Below are positions 1 through 11,582 of a stretch of 64,000 nt of DNA, piece after piece. The position numbers were made by a program, and so were the translations under genes. The notes beneath the pieces are model-generated. The model made no database searches and was not told the origin of the DNA. It saw nothing but the letters and a program-made list of their open reading frames with translations. The stretch is from Anaeramoeba ignava (lineage: Eukaryota; Metamonada; Anaeramoebidae): positions 434,001-498,000 of the forward strand of contig JAPDFW010000065.1 of assembly GCA_028826165.1 (NCBI GenBank). The letters are read 5' to 3'. Each line of letters begins with the position of its first letter. The first letter of the stretch is position 1.

Positions 1-776
1 TTTAATTTTAATTTTAATTTTGATTTAAATTTAAATTTTGATTTTAATTTTGATTTTGATTTTGAATTTTGATTTTGATTTTGAATTTAATTTTTGAATT
101 TGATTTTAAATTTGATTTTAATTTCAATTTTGATTTTGATTTTGATTTTGATTTTAATTTGAATTTTGATTTTAATTTTAATTTTGATTTTGATTTTGAT
201 TTAATTTTAATTTTGATTTTGATTTTGATTTTGATTTTGATTTAAATTTTAATTTTGATTTTGATTTTAATTTTAATTTTAATTTTGATTTAATTTTAAT
301 TTTGATTTTGATTTTGATTTTGATTTTGATTTTGATTTTGATTTTGATTTTGATTTTCAATTTTGATTTTGATTTTGATTTAAATTTTGATTTTGATTTT
401 AATTTAAATTTTGATTTAAGTTTTGATTTTGATTTTAATTTCAATTTTAATTTTAATTTTGATTTTGATTTTGATTTTGATTTTAATTTTGATTTTAATT
501 TTGAATTTAATTTTGAATTTGATTTTGATTTTGAATTTTGATTTTGATTTTGATTTTAATTTTGATTTTGATTTTAATTTAAATTTTGATTTTGATTTTG
601 ATTTTAATTTGAATTTTGATTTTAAATTTTGATTTTGATTTTGAATTTGATTTTGATTTTGATTTTCAATTTTAATTTTGATTTGATTTTGATTTAAATT
701 TTGATTTTGATTTTAATTTTAATTTTGATTTTGATTTTGATTTTGATTTTGAATTTAATTTTTAAATTTGAATTAC
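1..776 (-). repeat. Hexamer-type simple repeat filling an intron of the SBDS-like gene
   Basis: The stretch is almost entirely TTTTGA/TTTTAA hexamers with occasional slips. It follows a good donor (GTAATT on the minus strand) at the end of an SBDS-like coding exon, so I read it as intron that continues past the window edge. It reads open in several frames as Ile-Leu, Asn-Phe-Asp or Lys-Ser-Lys strings, but only because the repeat lacks stops. Confidence 0.75.
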
Positions 777-1639
777 AATGACTTGGAGTATATTTTTCTC
801 TATTAACAGTTGCCCTTTTAAAATTAATTAAAAAAAATAAAATCAAATCAATAAATTTTCAAAAAAGAATTATTTGAGAAAAAATAATTTACCATTTTCG
901 AATAATTCCTTGTGATTGACCAAGATATTTATGAGGAATTTTCAATATTGCTTCAATTTCTACTTTTTTAACAGATAAAATTCCTGGAAGTTTTTTCAAT
1001 ATTTCTGTCATTTGTTCTTCAACAGGTTGATTCATATCAACATTAACTTTTGCATCTACAAGTGCATTTTCAATTCTTACAATCTTTTTTATAAAGAAAA
1101 TATTTTGGAAAATTCACAAATCCAAAAAAATTAATTGAAAATTTTTCAAAAAATTTGTTTTGAAATTAAGAATTAAAAATTTGAATAATTTAACGTTAAA
1201 TGTTTTGGAATAAATTCAACAAACAGGATGAGATTGGTTTGTTTTGGGATCAACAAAATATTTATGGATATAATTAATAATTTCTGCTTTTTTTTTATCA
1301 GTTTTTTCTTTTCTTTCATTTGAAGATAAATTAAGTTCTCCTTTATCTAAAATTGTAATAATACATGCATTTTTATCATCAGTTCCGAATGCTGAAATTA
1401 AATCTTGGTTTGATGCTTGAGTTAAAGCTCTATGATCAAGAAAAATCTAAAAAAAATTTTTTAAATTGAATTTTTTTAAATTGAATTTTTTTTAATTTAA
1501 AATTTACTGCATCTGATTCAAGAACATCATTTAATTTGCATTTATTATTTCTGTAATTTAAAACTGTTCCTGGTTTTGTTAAAATTTCAAATTTCTTTTT
1601 TTTAATTTTATAACGAACAATTTGATATTTTTCTGCCAT
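777..1639 (-). CDS. SBDS: SBDS-like ribosome maturation factor (3' end outside window)
   Basis: SBDS-family proteins work with the EFL1 GTPase to release eIF6 from pre-60S subunits. Four exons are visible: 1508-1639, 1225-1446, 893-1083 and 777-814, all joined in frame by GT-AG introns. The protein starts MAEKYQIVRYKIKKKKFEI and carries the family signature DLISAFGTDD, then a second domain (EEQMTEILKKLPGILSVKKV) and the start of the third (EAILKIPHKYLGQSQGIIRKW). About 176 residues are present; the family usually has about 250, so the C-terminus lies beyond position 1. The third domain looks closer to the archaeal form than to the animal one, which is a judgement from memory. It is tandem with RFC2, 76 bp from that gene's stop. 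Confidence 0.8.
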
Positions 1640-1715
1640 TTATTTTTAAATTTTTAAATTTTGAAAAGAAAAAAATGAAAAATGAAAAAATGAAAAAATT
1701 AAAAAAAATAAAAAA
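1640..1715 (-). promoter_or_regulatory. Short SBDS promoter spacer with TCATTTTTT motifs
   Basis: This 76-bp spacer separates the RFC2 stop from the SBDS start on the same strand. On the minus strand it holds three or four copies of CATTTTT followed by a CTTTTC run and an A/T linker before the ATG. The same motif lies before most genes here, so I read it as core promoter or initiator. Function is inferred from position and recurrence only. Confidence 0.45.
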
Positions 1716-3454
1716 TTAATCCATTTTTTTTGTTAATCCAACTTTGCACATATTTGCAATCATTCCAGATAATTGAATTAAAGTTCCATTTCCATTAACA
1801 ATTCTAAGATGAGTATTTGAAATTATCCTCAAAAATTCAAGTAAAATTTGTTCATCAATTTCTAATTTTCTTGAAACTCTAAACATTGTATTAATAATAT
1901 CCGTTGCAGAATATCCTTCATTCCATAAAGATACAAGTAATTTTTGTGCTTCTTTTATATTTCCATTCGAACATTCTTTTGTGATTGATTCAACAACTCC
2001 TGGATGTGGAATATCACATACTTTGAAAACATTATTTTGATCAACAAATCGAAATCCAACAAAAGTTGATTGAAGATTATTAATAGCTTGTCTCATATCT
2101 CCATCTAAATTAAAAAAGAGAAATAAAAAATTTTTTTAAAAAGTGGATTAGGGAAAAAAGTTCTCAATTTTTTTTTAAAATATTTTTTTTTTACCTGCTG
2201 TAAAAATTAATGCTTTTAATCCTTCTTCTGTAACAGAAATCTTTTAAAAAATTATAATTAAAATTTGAATAAAATTTGAATTTAAATAACTTCTTTTTTT
2301 AACTTACTTTTTCTTGTTCAATAAGATAATTTAATCTTGTTATAATTTCAGAATCATTTAATTTTCCAAATCTCATAATTGCACATCTACTTTGAATTGG
2401 TTCGATAATTTTATTTGAAAAATTACAAGCCAATGCAAATCTTGTTGTTTCAGAATATAGTTCCATTGTTCTTCTCAAAGCTTGTTGAGCAGGTTCAGTC
2501 ATACTAAATCAATAAATTTTTTAATTTTTTATCCGATTTTAATTTTGATTTTAATTTTGAAATGAATTTTGATTTTAATTTTAATTTTAATTTTGATTTT
2601 GATTTTAATTTTAATTTTAATTTTTGATTTTAATTTTTAATTTTTGATTTTAATTTTAATTTTAATTTTAATTTTAATTTTAATTTTAATTTTAATTTTA
2701 ATTTTTAATTTTAATTTTTGATTTTAATTTTAATTTTAATTTTAATTTTAATTTTGATTTTAATTTTAATTTTAATTTTGATTTTAAATTTTAATTTTAA
2801 TTTTAATTTTAATTTTAATTTTAATTTTAATTTTAATTTTAATTTTAATTTTAATTTTAATTTTAATTTTAATTTTAATTTTAATTTTAAATTGAAAAAA
2901 AAAAGAAAAACAACCTATCAGCTTCATCTAAAATAACAATTTTATGTCTTCCTTCAGAAAGTGTTGCTTTACTTTTAGCAAACATTTTAATTTTTGAACG
3001 AACAACATCAATTCCTCTATCATCAGAAGCATTTAATTCAAGAACATATTTTCTATAACTATTACCAAGTAATTGTCTTGCAAGACATAAAATACTTGTT
3101 GTTTTTCCTGTTCCTGGTGAACCTGTAAGAATTAAATTTGGTAAATTTCCTTCATTTGCAATAATTTTTAATCTGGAAATAATTTCCTTTTAAATTTTAA
3201 TTATAATTTTAATTTTTAATTTTAATTTTAATTTTAATTTTGAAATGAATTTTAATTTTAATTTTTAATTTTAATTTTAAAATGAATTTTGAAATGAATT
3301 TTAATTTTAATTTTTGATTTTAATTTTAATTTTAATTTTAATTTTTCACTTCATTTCCAACAATCTCATTTAAATTTTTGGGTCTATATTTTTCAACCCA
3401 AGGTATATTTTGATGTTCTTTTTTTTGTTTTTCATTTTCGTTTTCAATTTGCAT
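1716..3454 (-). CDS. RFC2: Replication factor C small subunit RFC2 (yeast Rfc4 type)
   Basis: This clamp-loader AAA+ ATPase helps load PCNA at primer ends. Five exons (3350-3454, 2915-3186, 2308-2503, 2195-2240, 1716-2104) join in frame to 335 residues, the usual family length. Visible motifs are the RFC box [17 protein letters not shown], Walker [10 protein letters not shown], Walker B VILDEAD, the SRC motif in [10 protein letters not shown], and the C-terminal collar. The sequence [18 protein letters not shown] matches the human RFC2/yeast Rfc4 subgroup rather than RFC3/4/5. The start is the ATG directly after a TCATTTTT-rich leader. Intron 2 (2504-2914) is mostly simple repeat. Nothing suggests damage. 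Confidence 0.93.
2519..2895 (-). repeat. TTTTAA hexamer array in RFC2 intron 2
   Basis: A near-perfect run of ATTTTA units with some TTTTGA variants fills the intron between the Walker B exon and the following RFC2 exon. A weaker stretch of the same repeat lies in intron 1 (about 3190-3345). The splice sites sit just outside the array, so it does not touch coding sequence. Confidence 0.85.
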
Positions 3455-3539
3455 TTTTTTTAATTTCAAAAAATAAAAAATGAAAAATGAAAAAAATTAA
3501 AATCAAAAATTATTTTTTTCATTTTTTTTCTTTTCAAAA
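3455..3539. promoter_or_regulatory. 85-bp bidirectional promoter between RFC2 and RCC1-BTB copy A
   Basis: The two divergent start codons are only 85 bp apart. The plus half ends TTTTTTTCATTTTTTTTC then TTTTC before the RCC1-BTB start. The minus half has two CATTTTT units before the RFC2 start. Each gene therefore appears to have its own copy of the T-rich motif, pointing outward. Confidence 0.5.
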
Positions 3540-5344
3540 ATGAATGAAATTATATTTTTTGGTCAAAATGAATTCCAAAACTTATCAAAAATGAACCAAA
3601 TAAAATAATAAAACCAATTCAATTTAAATTTGAAAATGAAAATGAAAATGAAAATGAAAAACAAATTAAACAACTTTCATCAAGTGAACTTTCAACAATT
3701 TTCCTTTTTAAAAATGGAAAAGCAATAGAATATTTAGAAAATTCAAAACAAAATCCTCAAAAAATTCAAATTGAAAATATTCAAAAAGTAACTGTTAGTT
3801 GTGAAAATGAAGCTATTTTAACAATAGAAGGAAATGTATTTGCAAAAGGAAATAATATTAATCCAAAAAAACCAAAAGAATTTATCAATATTTCATCATT
3901 AATTAAAGATAAAAATGATAGAATAATTCAAGATGCTGTTTCTGGAGCTCTTGCAATTTACTTATTAACTTCAAATCAAAATGTTTATGGAATTGGCTCA
4001 AATGAATTTTGCCAACTTGGTTTTGATTCTGAAACACTTCCAAAAACAGAAAAACCAATTTTAATGATGAAAAATGTTTCTAAAATATTTTCAGGAAATA
4101 CTTCTTCTCATGTTTTTCTTTTAAATTCAAATCAAGAATTATTTGGATGCGGATATAATGAAGATGGTCAACTTGGATTAGGAGAATCAAAAAAAGAAAC
4201 AGAAATCCATAAATTAATCAAAATCCAAAATATTCCAAAAGGCAAAATAATTGATATTCAATGTGGGTTTTCTCATTCAATAATGCTGATTGAAAATGAA
4301 GATGAAAATCCAAACAGAAAACTTTATTCATGTGGAAATTATCTATTTAATGGACTTGGCAAAAATAAAAATACTTATGAATTTACTGAAATCAAATCAT
4401 CTTTATTTGAAAATGATGATAATATTCTTGATTTTTCTTGTGGAGGTTTTCATAATTTGGTTTTAACATATAAAGGGAAATTAATTGGATTTGGAAATAA
4501 TTATTCTGGTCAATTAGGAACTGGAGATACAGAAGATCAATTAATTCCAATTCAAATTGAAATTCCTAAATTAAGATTTAATGAAAATATTTCTAATTAT
4601 CATGTTTTTTGTGGAGATGACAGTTCATTTCTTTATTATTCTCCTTTTTCTTTTTCCAATCTTGAAGAAGATTTGATAAAATTATTTAGAAGAAAAGAAT
4701 TTTGTAATATTTCATTTAAAACAGAAAATGGAGAAATAATCAAAGCTCATAAATTAATATTGAAATATAGATTAAATCAAAATCAAAATGAAATTGAAAA
4801 ACTTAAAGAAATTATTTCAAAAAAATCAATTAAAGAATCAAATCAAATATTTGAAATGATTTATTCAAATAATTCCAAAATAAATCCAAAATTATATTCT
4901 GAAATTAAAGAAATTATAAATTCCAATGAAAAAATAGAAGAAACAATGAAAAGAATTTATTTAAATGAAAATGAAAATGAAAATGAAAAAGATTTTATTA
5001 TTGAAAGAAAAGAAAAACAATATAAATTTCCTAAATTAATATTAATAATGAGAAGTGAATTATATCGAGGAATGTTTTTATCTGTTACAGAAGATAAATC
5101 TAATAAAGTTACAGATTATAGTGAATTAAGTAATGAATCATTTCAAATATTTGAATATTGGATTTATTCAAATCAAATTAAAGAAGGAATTCAAATTACA
5201 CAAGAAATCATTAATGAAATTAAAATTGGAATTGATTATTTTCAATTAAATCAAACAAATCCAAATTTATTTGATTTATTAATTAAAAAATTTGATAATC
5301 AAAATCAAAAACAGAAATCAAAAGAAAAATGTTTAATTTTTTAA
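3540..5344 (+). pseudogene. RCC1-BTB protein, copy A, frameshifted near its N-terminus
   Basis: Copy A is nearly identical to the intact gene at 9780-11582. It starts MNEIIFFGQNE, then one base is missing at about 3571-3575 compared with the paralogues. Downstream the correct frame stays open to the end, but its first in-frame ATG is at 4064, which would give a 426-residue protein lacking the first RCC1 blades. The rest has RCC1 repeats (GCGYNEDGQLGLGE, GFGNNYSGQLGTGD), two BTB-like segments and the C-terminal tail KCLIF. The break is either real (young pseudogene or N-terminally truncated isoform) or a sequencing error. RCC1 propellers often bind GTPases or chromatin and BTB domains bind cullin 3, but no substrate can be inferred. 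Confidence 0.75.
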
Positions 5345-5664
5345 TAATTAAAATTAAAATTAAAATTAAAATGTTTAATTTTTTAATAATTAAAATCGAT
5401 TTAATTTAATATTGAATTTATTTTCGTTTCATTTTAATATTTTAATTAATGAATTTAAATTTAGTTATTATTAATTTCTATTTTCAATTTTTATTTTGGT
5501 TTAATATTTTCTTTTTCATTTAATCTTCTTTTTAATAATATTTTTAATTTAAAATTAATTTTTAAAATTTGTTTTGTTTCTTATTTATTGATTTGAAGAA
5601 TTTAAATTGATTAAAAGTAAATTAAAATTGAATTGAATTTTGAAAAAAAAAAAGAAAAAAGCTT
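5345..5664. other. Convergent spacer, duplicated downstream of copy B
   Basis: This spacer lies between the stop codons of RCC1-BTB copy A and TLDc copy A. About 300 bp matches 11583-11902 with few or no differences by eye, including a short direct repeat of the gene's last codons (ATGTTTAATTTTTTAATAAT occurs twice, about 40 bp apart). I see no gene in it. Confidence 0.7.
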
Positions 5665-5828
5665 TTAAATAAAATAAGTTTCAAGTTCATCAACAATCCA
5701 TGAATTCTCAGAACCAGCTAAATAACTATTAGCCTCTTTTGATTTAAATTTAATTCCATCAGGTAGATTATAATTATAACCAAAATTTGAATTACCAGAT
5801 TGTAATTTCGAATTTACAACAAAATCAC

Positions 5829-7280
5829 CTATACATATTTTAATAAAGATAAATAATTATTTAATTTAGATTTATTTAATTTTAAATTGAAATAATGATA
5901 TTATTGATTATATTAATATTTTGGATTATTTATTAATTTAATTTTAATTATAATAATAAAAATTATTTACCATCTGTTTTGATCAAGATAAATAATTAAT
6001 TAATTTAAAATTTATTTAATTTTAAATTGAAATAATGATATTATTTATTATATTTATATTTTGGATTATTTATTAATTTCATTTTAATTATAATAATAAA
6101 TTATTTACAAGCTATTTTAATAAAAATAAAATTAATTTTATTAATAATTAATAATTATTTAATTTAAAATTAATTTTATTTTTAAATTGAAATAATGATA
6201 TTATTTATTATATTAATATTTTGGATTATTTATTAATTTAATTTTAATTATAATAATAAATTATTTACGATCTATTTTAATAAAGATAAATAATTAATTT
6301 TAATAATAATTAATAATAATTTAATTTAAAATTGATTTTATTTTAAATTGAAATAATGATATTATTTATTATATTAATATTTTGGATTATTTATTAATTT
6401 AATTTTAATTATAATAATAAATTATTTACGAACTATTTTAATAAAGATAAATAATTAATTTTAATAATAATTTAATTTAAAATTAATTTTATTTTAAATT
6501 GAAATAATAATATTATTTATATTTTTGGATTATAATAATAATAATTATAATTATTTACTAACTATTTTAATCAAAATAAATAATTAATTTTAATAATAAT
6601 TAATAATTATTAAATTTAAAATTAATTTTATTTTAAATTGAAATAATGATATTATTGATTATATTTATATTTTGGATTATTTATTAATTTAATTTTAATT
6701 ATAATAATAAATATTTACAATCTATTTTAATAAAGATAAATAATTAATTTTAATAATAATTAATAATTATTAAATTTAATTTAAAATTAATTTTATTTTA
6801 AATTGAAATAATGATATTATTTATTATATTAATATTTTGGATTATTTATTAATTTAATTTTAATTATAATAATAAATTATTTACAATCTATTTTAATAAA
6901 GATAAATAATTAATTTTAATAATTAATAATTTAATTTAAAATTAATTTTATTTTTAAATTGAAATAATAATATTATTTATTAATTTAATTTTAATTATAA
7001 TAATAAATATTTACAATCTATTTTAATAAAGATAAATAATTAATTTTAATAATAATTTAATTTAAAATTTATTTTATTTTAAATTGAAATAATAATATTA
7101 TTTATTAATTTAATTTTAATTATAATAATAAATATTTACCATCTATTTTAATAAAGATAAATAATTAATTTTAATAATAATTAATAATAATTTAATTTAG
7201 ATTTATTTAATTTTAAATTGAAATAATGATATTATTTATTAATTTAATTTTAATTATAATAATAAATATTTATTATTCAC
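5829..7280 (-). repeat. Serial intron array A: ten intron-like units separated by 3-nt cassettes
   Basis: On the minus strand the interval starts with a donor (GTGAAT) and ends with an acceptor (TATAG). Between them are nine internal sites of the form ATAG or AAG, then exactly 3 nt, then GTAAAT. The 3-nt cassettes are 7140-7142 ATG, 7015-7017 ATT, 6885-6887 ATT, 6719-6721 ATT, 6559-6561 TTA, 6430-6432 TTC, 6269-6271 ATC, 6109-6111 CTT and 5971-5973 ATG. Unit length is 125-166 bp. The units share TTTATCTTTATTAAAATAG before and GTAAATATTTATTATTATAA after the cassette. If every cassette were retained, the reading frame would stay open and add nine residues. Whether cassettes are spliced in, skipped, or used for stepwise removal cannot be told from DNA. 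Confidence 0.8.
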
Positions 7281-8172
7281 ATCCAAAAGCTGGACCATAA
7301 TCATAAAAATAAAAAATTGCATATTTTTGTTTTCCTTGTTGTGTTGGAAATAGATCTTCTTTTCTATCCCCTTTATCATTTCTTAATGAAAAAATAAATG
7401 CATTTGGATCTTGAATCCATCCTCCTTCAGAATTATGAGGATTCATTTTACTCCATTTTGATTTATCATTTGTCCATCCAACTTGAGTAAATCCTCCAAA
7501 AATAAAATTATCTTTTGTTTTGATAATAACTAATGTTTTTCCTTTATCATCACAAATATTATGCCATGTTTTAGAATCAAATCCATTTTTTTTTGCTGAA
7601 AATCCTTTTTTCATTTTATAACAAAAACTAGAATCATTTATCCATTCTTGTAATTTCTTAACATATTTAATCTCTGTAATAATTTCTGAATCTGAAAAAA
7701 TCTTTTGAAATTCCATCAACTCAAATCCTTGTTTGATTTCCTCAATTTCTTCCTTCCATTTCTCTTCCATTTCTTGCTTTGTGTTTTCCAATTCTTTCTG
7801 AAATGATAATTGAAGATTATGAATTTCTTCATCTTTTTTCTCATTTTGTAACTTTAAATCCAAAATTTCCTTTCTTTTTTTATCATTTTCAGATTCAAAT
7901 GATTTGATTCTTTTATCTCTTCTTTTAATTTTCTTTTCTCTTCTTTTAATTTTCTTTTCTTTTTCATTGATTTTTTGTTGATTTTCCTTATCTTGAATTT
8001 GAAAAATAGTTCTTTCAAGATTAATTAAAAACGATTTTGGAAGAAAAATATCAAATTGTTTTAATTTATCAAAATCTTGTTTTGAAATTGAATCTTTATC
8101 AAATAATGAAAAAAAAGAATGAAATAATCTTTTCTTTTCAATTCCCTTTTGTTTTTCTTTTTCTTTTTCTTT

Positions 8173-8216
8173 CTTTCTTTTTAATTTTTCATTTCTTTCT
8201 TTTTAATTTTTCATTT
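8173..8216 (-). repeat. 22-bp tandem duplication that breaks TLDc copy A
   Basis: Positions 8173-8194 and 8195-8216 are identical. Because 22 is not a multiple of three, the duplication moves the downstream half of the gene out of frame. The paralogue at 13.9 kb has only one comparable segment. Confidence 0.85.
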
Positions 8217-8887
8217 CTTTTTTGAATCCAATTATTTAAAAATTGAAAAAAATCAAATTGAAAAATTTCTTTTTTTTCTTGTTTAAATTGAATAAATTTG
8301 ATAATTTCTTCTTTAGTTAAATTGAATAAATTCTCATTATTTTGAATTTGGGAAAAATTTTGATTTATTAATTCAAAACATTTTATTTCAATTTCATTTG
8401 AATTTAAATTTCGATTTTGGAATAAAAATTGGAAAAAATTTGAATAATTAATTGAATTTAAAATTTTTTTTTGAATAATTTCTTTCAATAAATTTAATTT
8501 AAAATAAATTGAAATTTCCAATAATTGAATAAGATTTTCTTGATTCTCAAAAGAAATATTTCCATAATAAATATATTTCAAAATTGATTCCATTTCTTTT
8601 TTATTAAAGTTATTTAAAAATATTTTATCAATATCATTTTGTCCTTTTAAAGACTCATTAAAAAAAGGAGATCTTGAAGATAAAATTGATTTATGAACTT
8701 TAAATTCAAAAGTATTTGATCCATTCTCAACAAAAATTGAAAAATCAGTAAATGAATTTCCATTTAAAAGGTTTGAATAATCTTTAATTAAATTTTTTGT
8801 TACTTTTTTTTCTAAATTTTTCATTTCATTTTCATTTTGATTTTGATTTGCATTTTCAATTTGGTTATTATTATCATTATTATCCAT

Positions 8888-9779
8888 TTTGTTTTTTGTT
8901 TTTTGTTTTTGTTTTTTATGTTTTAAAAAAAAAGGAAAAAAATGAAAAAAATAAAAATGAATATTTTTTTCCATTTTTTGAAAATAAATAAAAATATAAA
9001 AAATAAGAATAAATTTAAATTAATAATTAATTTAATTTTCTTTTTAATTTATTATTTTAAATTAATTTATTAATAAATTATTATTATTTTTTATTAATTT
9101 TTATTATTAAAAAAAAAGGAAAATTATTTTAATTTAATTTTTAATTTAATTTTTTTTTTTGGAATTTAAAAATTATTAATAAATTTAAATTTTAAAACAA
9201 TTTTCTAAGTTAATATTAATTCAATTTAATTCAAAAAAAAAGATAAAATTTTAATTTCAAAAAAATCAATTTTCAAAATATTTTTAAATAATAAAATAAT
9301 TAAATCTAAAACAATAAATTATTATTTTAAACATAGAATTAAATATTAAATTATATTTTTTAAATTAATTTATAAATTAAATATTAAATTAAATCTATTC
9401 TTATTTTTATATTTTTATGTAAAATATTTAAATAATAAAATATTTAAATTTAAAACAATAAATTATTATTTTAATAATAAAATTAAATATTAAATTATAT
9501 TTTTAAATTAATTTATAAATTAAATATTAAATTAAATCTATTCTCATTTCTTATATTTATATGTTAAATATTTAAATAATAAAATATTAAAATTTAAAAC
9601 ATTAAATTATTATTTTAATAATAAAATTAAATATTAAATTATATTTTCAAATTAATTTATAAATTAAATATTAAATTAAACTATTCTCATTTTTTATATT
9701 TAATAAACAAATTTTCAAAATATTTTTCCAAATTAATAAAATTCCAAAATTATTTTTTTCATTTTTTTTCTTTTTAAAA
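8888..9779. repeat. Divergent spacer with about 143-bp tandem repeats
   Basis: This intergenic region lies between TLDc copy A (minus) and RCC1-BTB copy B (plus). From about 9285 to 9700 it holds three copies of a roughly 143-bp AT-only unit recognisable by ATTAAATTATATTTTTAAAT and TATTTAAATAATAAAATATT. The last 40 bp is the T-rich leader (TTTTTTTCATTTTTTTTC) of the RCC1-BTB gene. No coding sequence is seen. Confidence 0.75.
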
Positions 9780-11582
9780 ATGAATGAAATTATATTTTTT
9801 GGTCAAAATGAATATCCAATCCTTTTCAAAAATGAATCAAATAAAATAATAAAACCAATTCAATTTAAATTTGAAAATGAAAATGAAAATGAAAATGAAA
9901 ATGAAAAACAAATTAAACAACTTTCATCAAGTGAACTTTCAACAATTTTCCTTTTTGAAAATGGAAAAGCAATAGAATATTTAGAAAATTCAAAACAAAA
10001 TCCTCAAAAAATTCAAATTGAAAATATTCAAAAAGTAACTGTTAGTTGTGAAAATGAAGCTATTTTAACAATAGAAGGAAATGTATTTGCCAAAGGATAT
10101 AATATTAATCCAAAAAAACCAAATAATTTTATCAATATTTCATCATTAATTAAAAATAAAAATGATAGAATAATTCAAGATATTGTTTCTGGAGATAGTT
10201 CAATTTATTTATTAAGTTCAAATCAAAATGTTTATGGAATTGGTTCTAATTATTCTGGTCAACTTGGTTTTGATTCTGATGCACTTGATGAAACAAAAAA
10301 ACCAATTTTAATGATGAAAAATGTTTCTAAAATATTTTCAGGAAATACTTCTTCACATGTTTTTCTTTTAAATTCAAATCAAGAATTATTTGGATGCGGA
10401 TATAATGAAGATGGTCAACTTGGATTAGGAGAATCAACAAAAGAAGAAACAGAAATCCATAAATTAACCAAAATCCAAAATATTCCAAAAGGCAAAATAA
10501 TTGATATTCAATGTGCAGATTCTCATTCAATAATTTTGATTGAAAATGAAAATGAAAACAGAAAACTTTATTCATGTGGAAATTATTCATATAATGGACT
10601 TGGCAAAAATAAAAATACTTATGAATTTACTGAAATCAAATCATCTTTATTTGAAAATGATGATAATATTCTTGATTTTTCTTGTGGAGGTTTTCATAAT
10701 TTGATTTTAACAACTAAAGGGAAATTAATTGGATTTGGAAATAATTATTCTGGTCAATTAGGAACTGGAGATACAGAAGATCAATTAATTCCAATTCAAA
10801 TTAAACTTCCTAAATTAAGATTTAATGAAAATATTTCTAATTATCATGTTCTTTGTGGAGATGACAGTTCATTTCTTTATTATTCTCCTTTTTCTTTTTC
10901 CAATCTTGAAGAAGATTTGATAAAATTATTTAGAAGAAAAGAATTTTGTGATATTTCATTTAAAACCAAAAATGGAGAAATAATCAAAGCTCATAAATTA
11001 ATATTGAAATATAGATTAAATCAAAATCAAAATGAAATTGAAAAACTTAAAGAAATTATTTCAAAAAAATCAATTAAAGAATCAAATCAAATATTTGAAA
11101 TGATTTATTCAAATAATTCCAAAATAAATCCAAAATTATATTCTGAAATTAAAGAAATTATAAATTCAAATGAAAAAATTGAAGAAACAATGAAAAGAAT
11201 TTATTTAAATGAAAATGAAAATGAAAAAGATTTTATAATTGAAAGAAAAGATAAAGAATATAAATTTCCTAAATTAATATTAATAATGAGAAGTGAATTA
11301 TATCGAGGAATGTTTTTATCTGTTACAGAAGATAAATCTAATAAAGTTACAGATTATAGTGAATTAAGTAATAAATCATTTCAAATATTTGAATATTGGA
11401 TTTATTCAAATCAAATTAAAGAAGGAATTCAAATTACACAAGAAATCATTGATGAAATTAAAATTGGAATTGATTATTTTCAATTAAATCAAACAAATCC
11501 AAATTTATTTGATTTATTAATTAACAAATTTAATAATCAAAATCAAAAACAGAAATCAAAAGAAAAATGTTTAATTTTTTAA
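9780..11582 (+). CDS. RCC1-BTB protein, copy B (intact), with C-terminal CaaX-like box
   Basis: This intact 600-residue protein starts MNEIIFFGQNEYPILF. Residues about 1-370 form an RCC1-type propeller, with an NE-repeat loop near residue 35 and blades such as VYGIGSNYSGQLGF, GCGYNEDGQLGLGE and GFGNNYSGQLGTGD. A first BTB-like segment starts near residue 378 (FCDISFKTKNGEIIKAHKLIL) and a second near 482 (FIIERKDKEYKFPKLILIMRSELYRGMF). It ends KEKCLIF; CLIF fits a CaaX prenylation box, with Phe last often favouring geranylgeranylation. BTB suggests a CUL3 adaptor, but no partner is visible. Homologous copies lie at 3.5, 15.6, 17.6, 45-46.8 and 46.8-48.7 kb. Confidence 0.88.
   Translation: MNEIIFFGQNEYPILFKNESNKIIKPIQFKFENENENENENEKQIKQLSSSELSTIFLFENGKAIEYLENSKQNPQKIQIENIQKVTVSCENEAILTIEGNVFAKGYNINPKKPNNFINISSLIKNKNDRIIQDIVSGDSSIYLLSSNQNVYGIGSNYSGQLGFDSDALDETKKPILMMKNVSKIFSGNTSSHVFLLNSNQELFGCGYNEDGQLGLGESTKEETEIHKLTKIQNIPKGKIIDIQCADSHSIILIENENENRKLYSCGNYSYNGLGKNKNTYEFTEIKSSLFENDDNILDFSCGGFHNLILTTKGKLIGFGNNYSGQLGTGDTEDQLIPIQIKLPKLRFNENISNYHVLCGDDSSFLYYSPFSFSNLEEDLIKLFRRKEFCDISFKTKNGEIIKAHKLILKYRLNQNQNEIEKLKEIISKKSIKESNQIFEMIYSNNSKINPKLYSEIKEIINSNEKIEETMKRIYLNENENEKDFIIERKDKEYKFPKLILIMRSELYRGMFLSVTEDKSNKVTDYSELSNKSFQIFEYWIYSNQIKEGIQITQEIIDEIKIGIDYFQLNQTNPNLFDLLINKFNNQNQKQKSKEKCLIF

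Larger units (their letters stand above)
5665..8887 (-). pseudogene. BTB-BACK-coiled-coil-TLDc protein, copy A, frame broken by a 22-bp duplication
   Basis: The first exon (7281-8887) begins MDNNDNNNQIENANQ. It holds a BTB domain (FTDFSIFVENG, KVHKSILSSRSPFF), a BACK-like helical region, a charged coiled coil and most of a TLDc domain (WHNICDDKGKTLVIIKT, FGGFTQVGW, PNAFIFSLRND). A separate last exon (5665-5828) encodes the TLDc end: SNFGYNYNLPDGIKF, YLAGSENSW and VDELETYFI. A perfect 22-bp tandem duplication at 8173-8216 shifts the frame after KLKRKK; the frame on both sides is otherwise open. Between the exons lies a 1.45-kb array of serial intron units. TLDc proteins act in oxidative-stress defence and V-ATPase regulation in other eukaryotes; the role here is unknown. 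It forms a duplicated pair with the neighbouring RCC1-BTB gene. Confidence 0.8.

Noticed and set aside
178-632. Open frames of Lys-Ser-Lys or Ile-Leu repeats near the window start
   Set aside because: They are the stop-free reading of a hexamer array on both strands, placed inside an intron.
5829-7280. CRISPR-like array (regular repeats of about 125-166 bp)
   Set aside because: Eukaryotic host, no unique spacers of constant size, and units align to intron ends of a coding gene.
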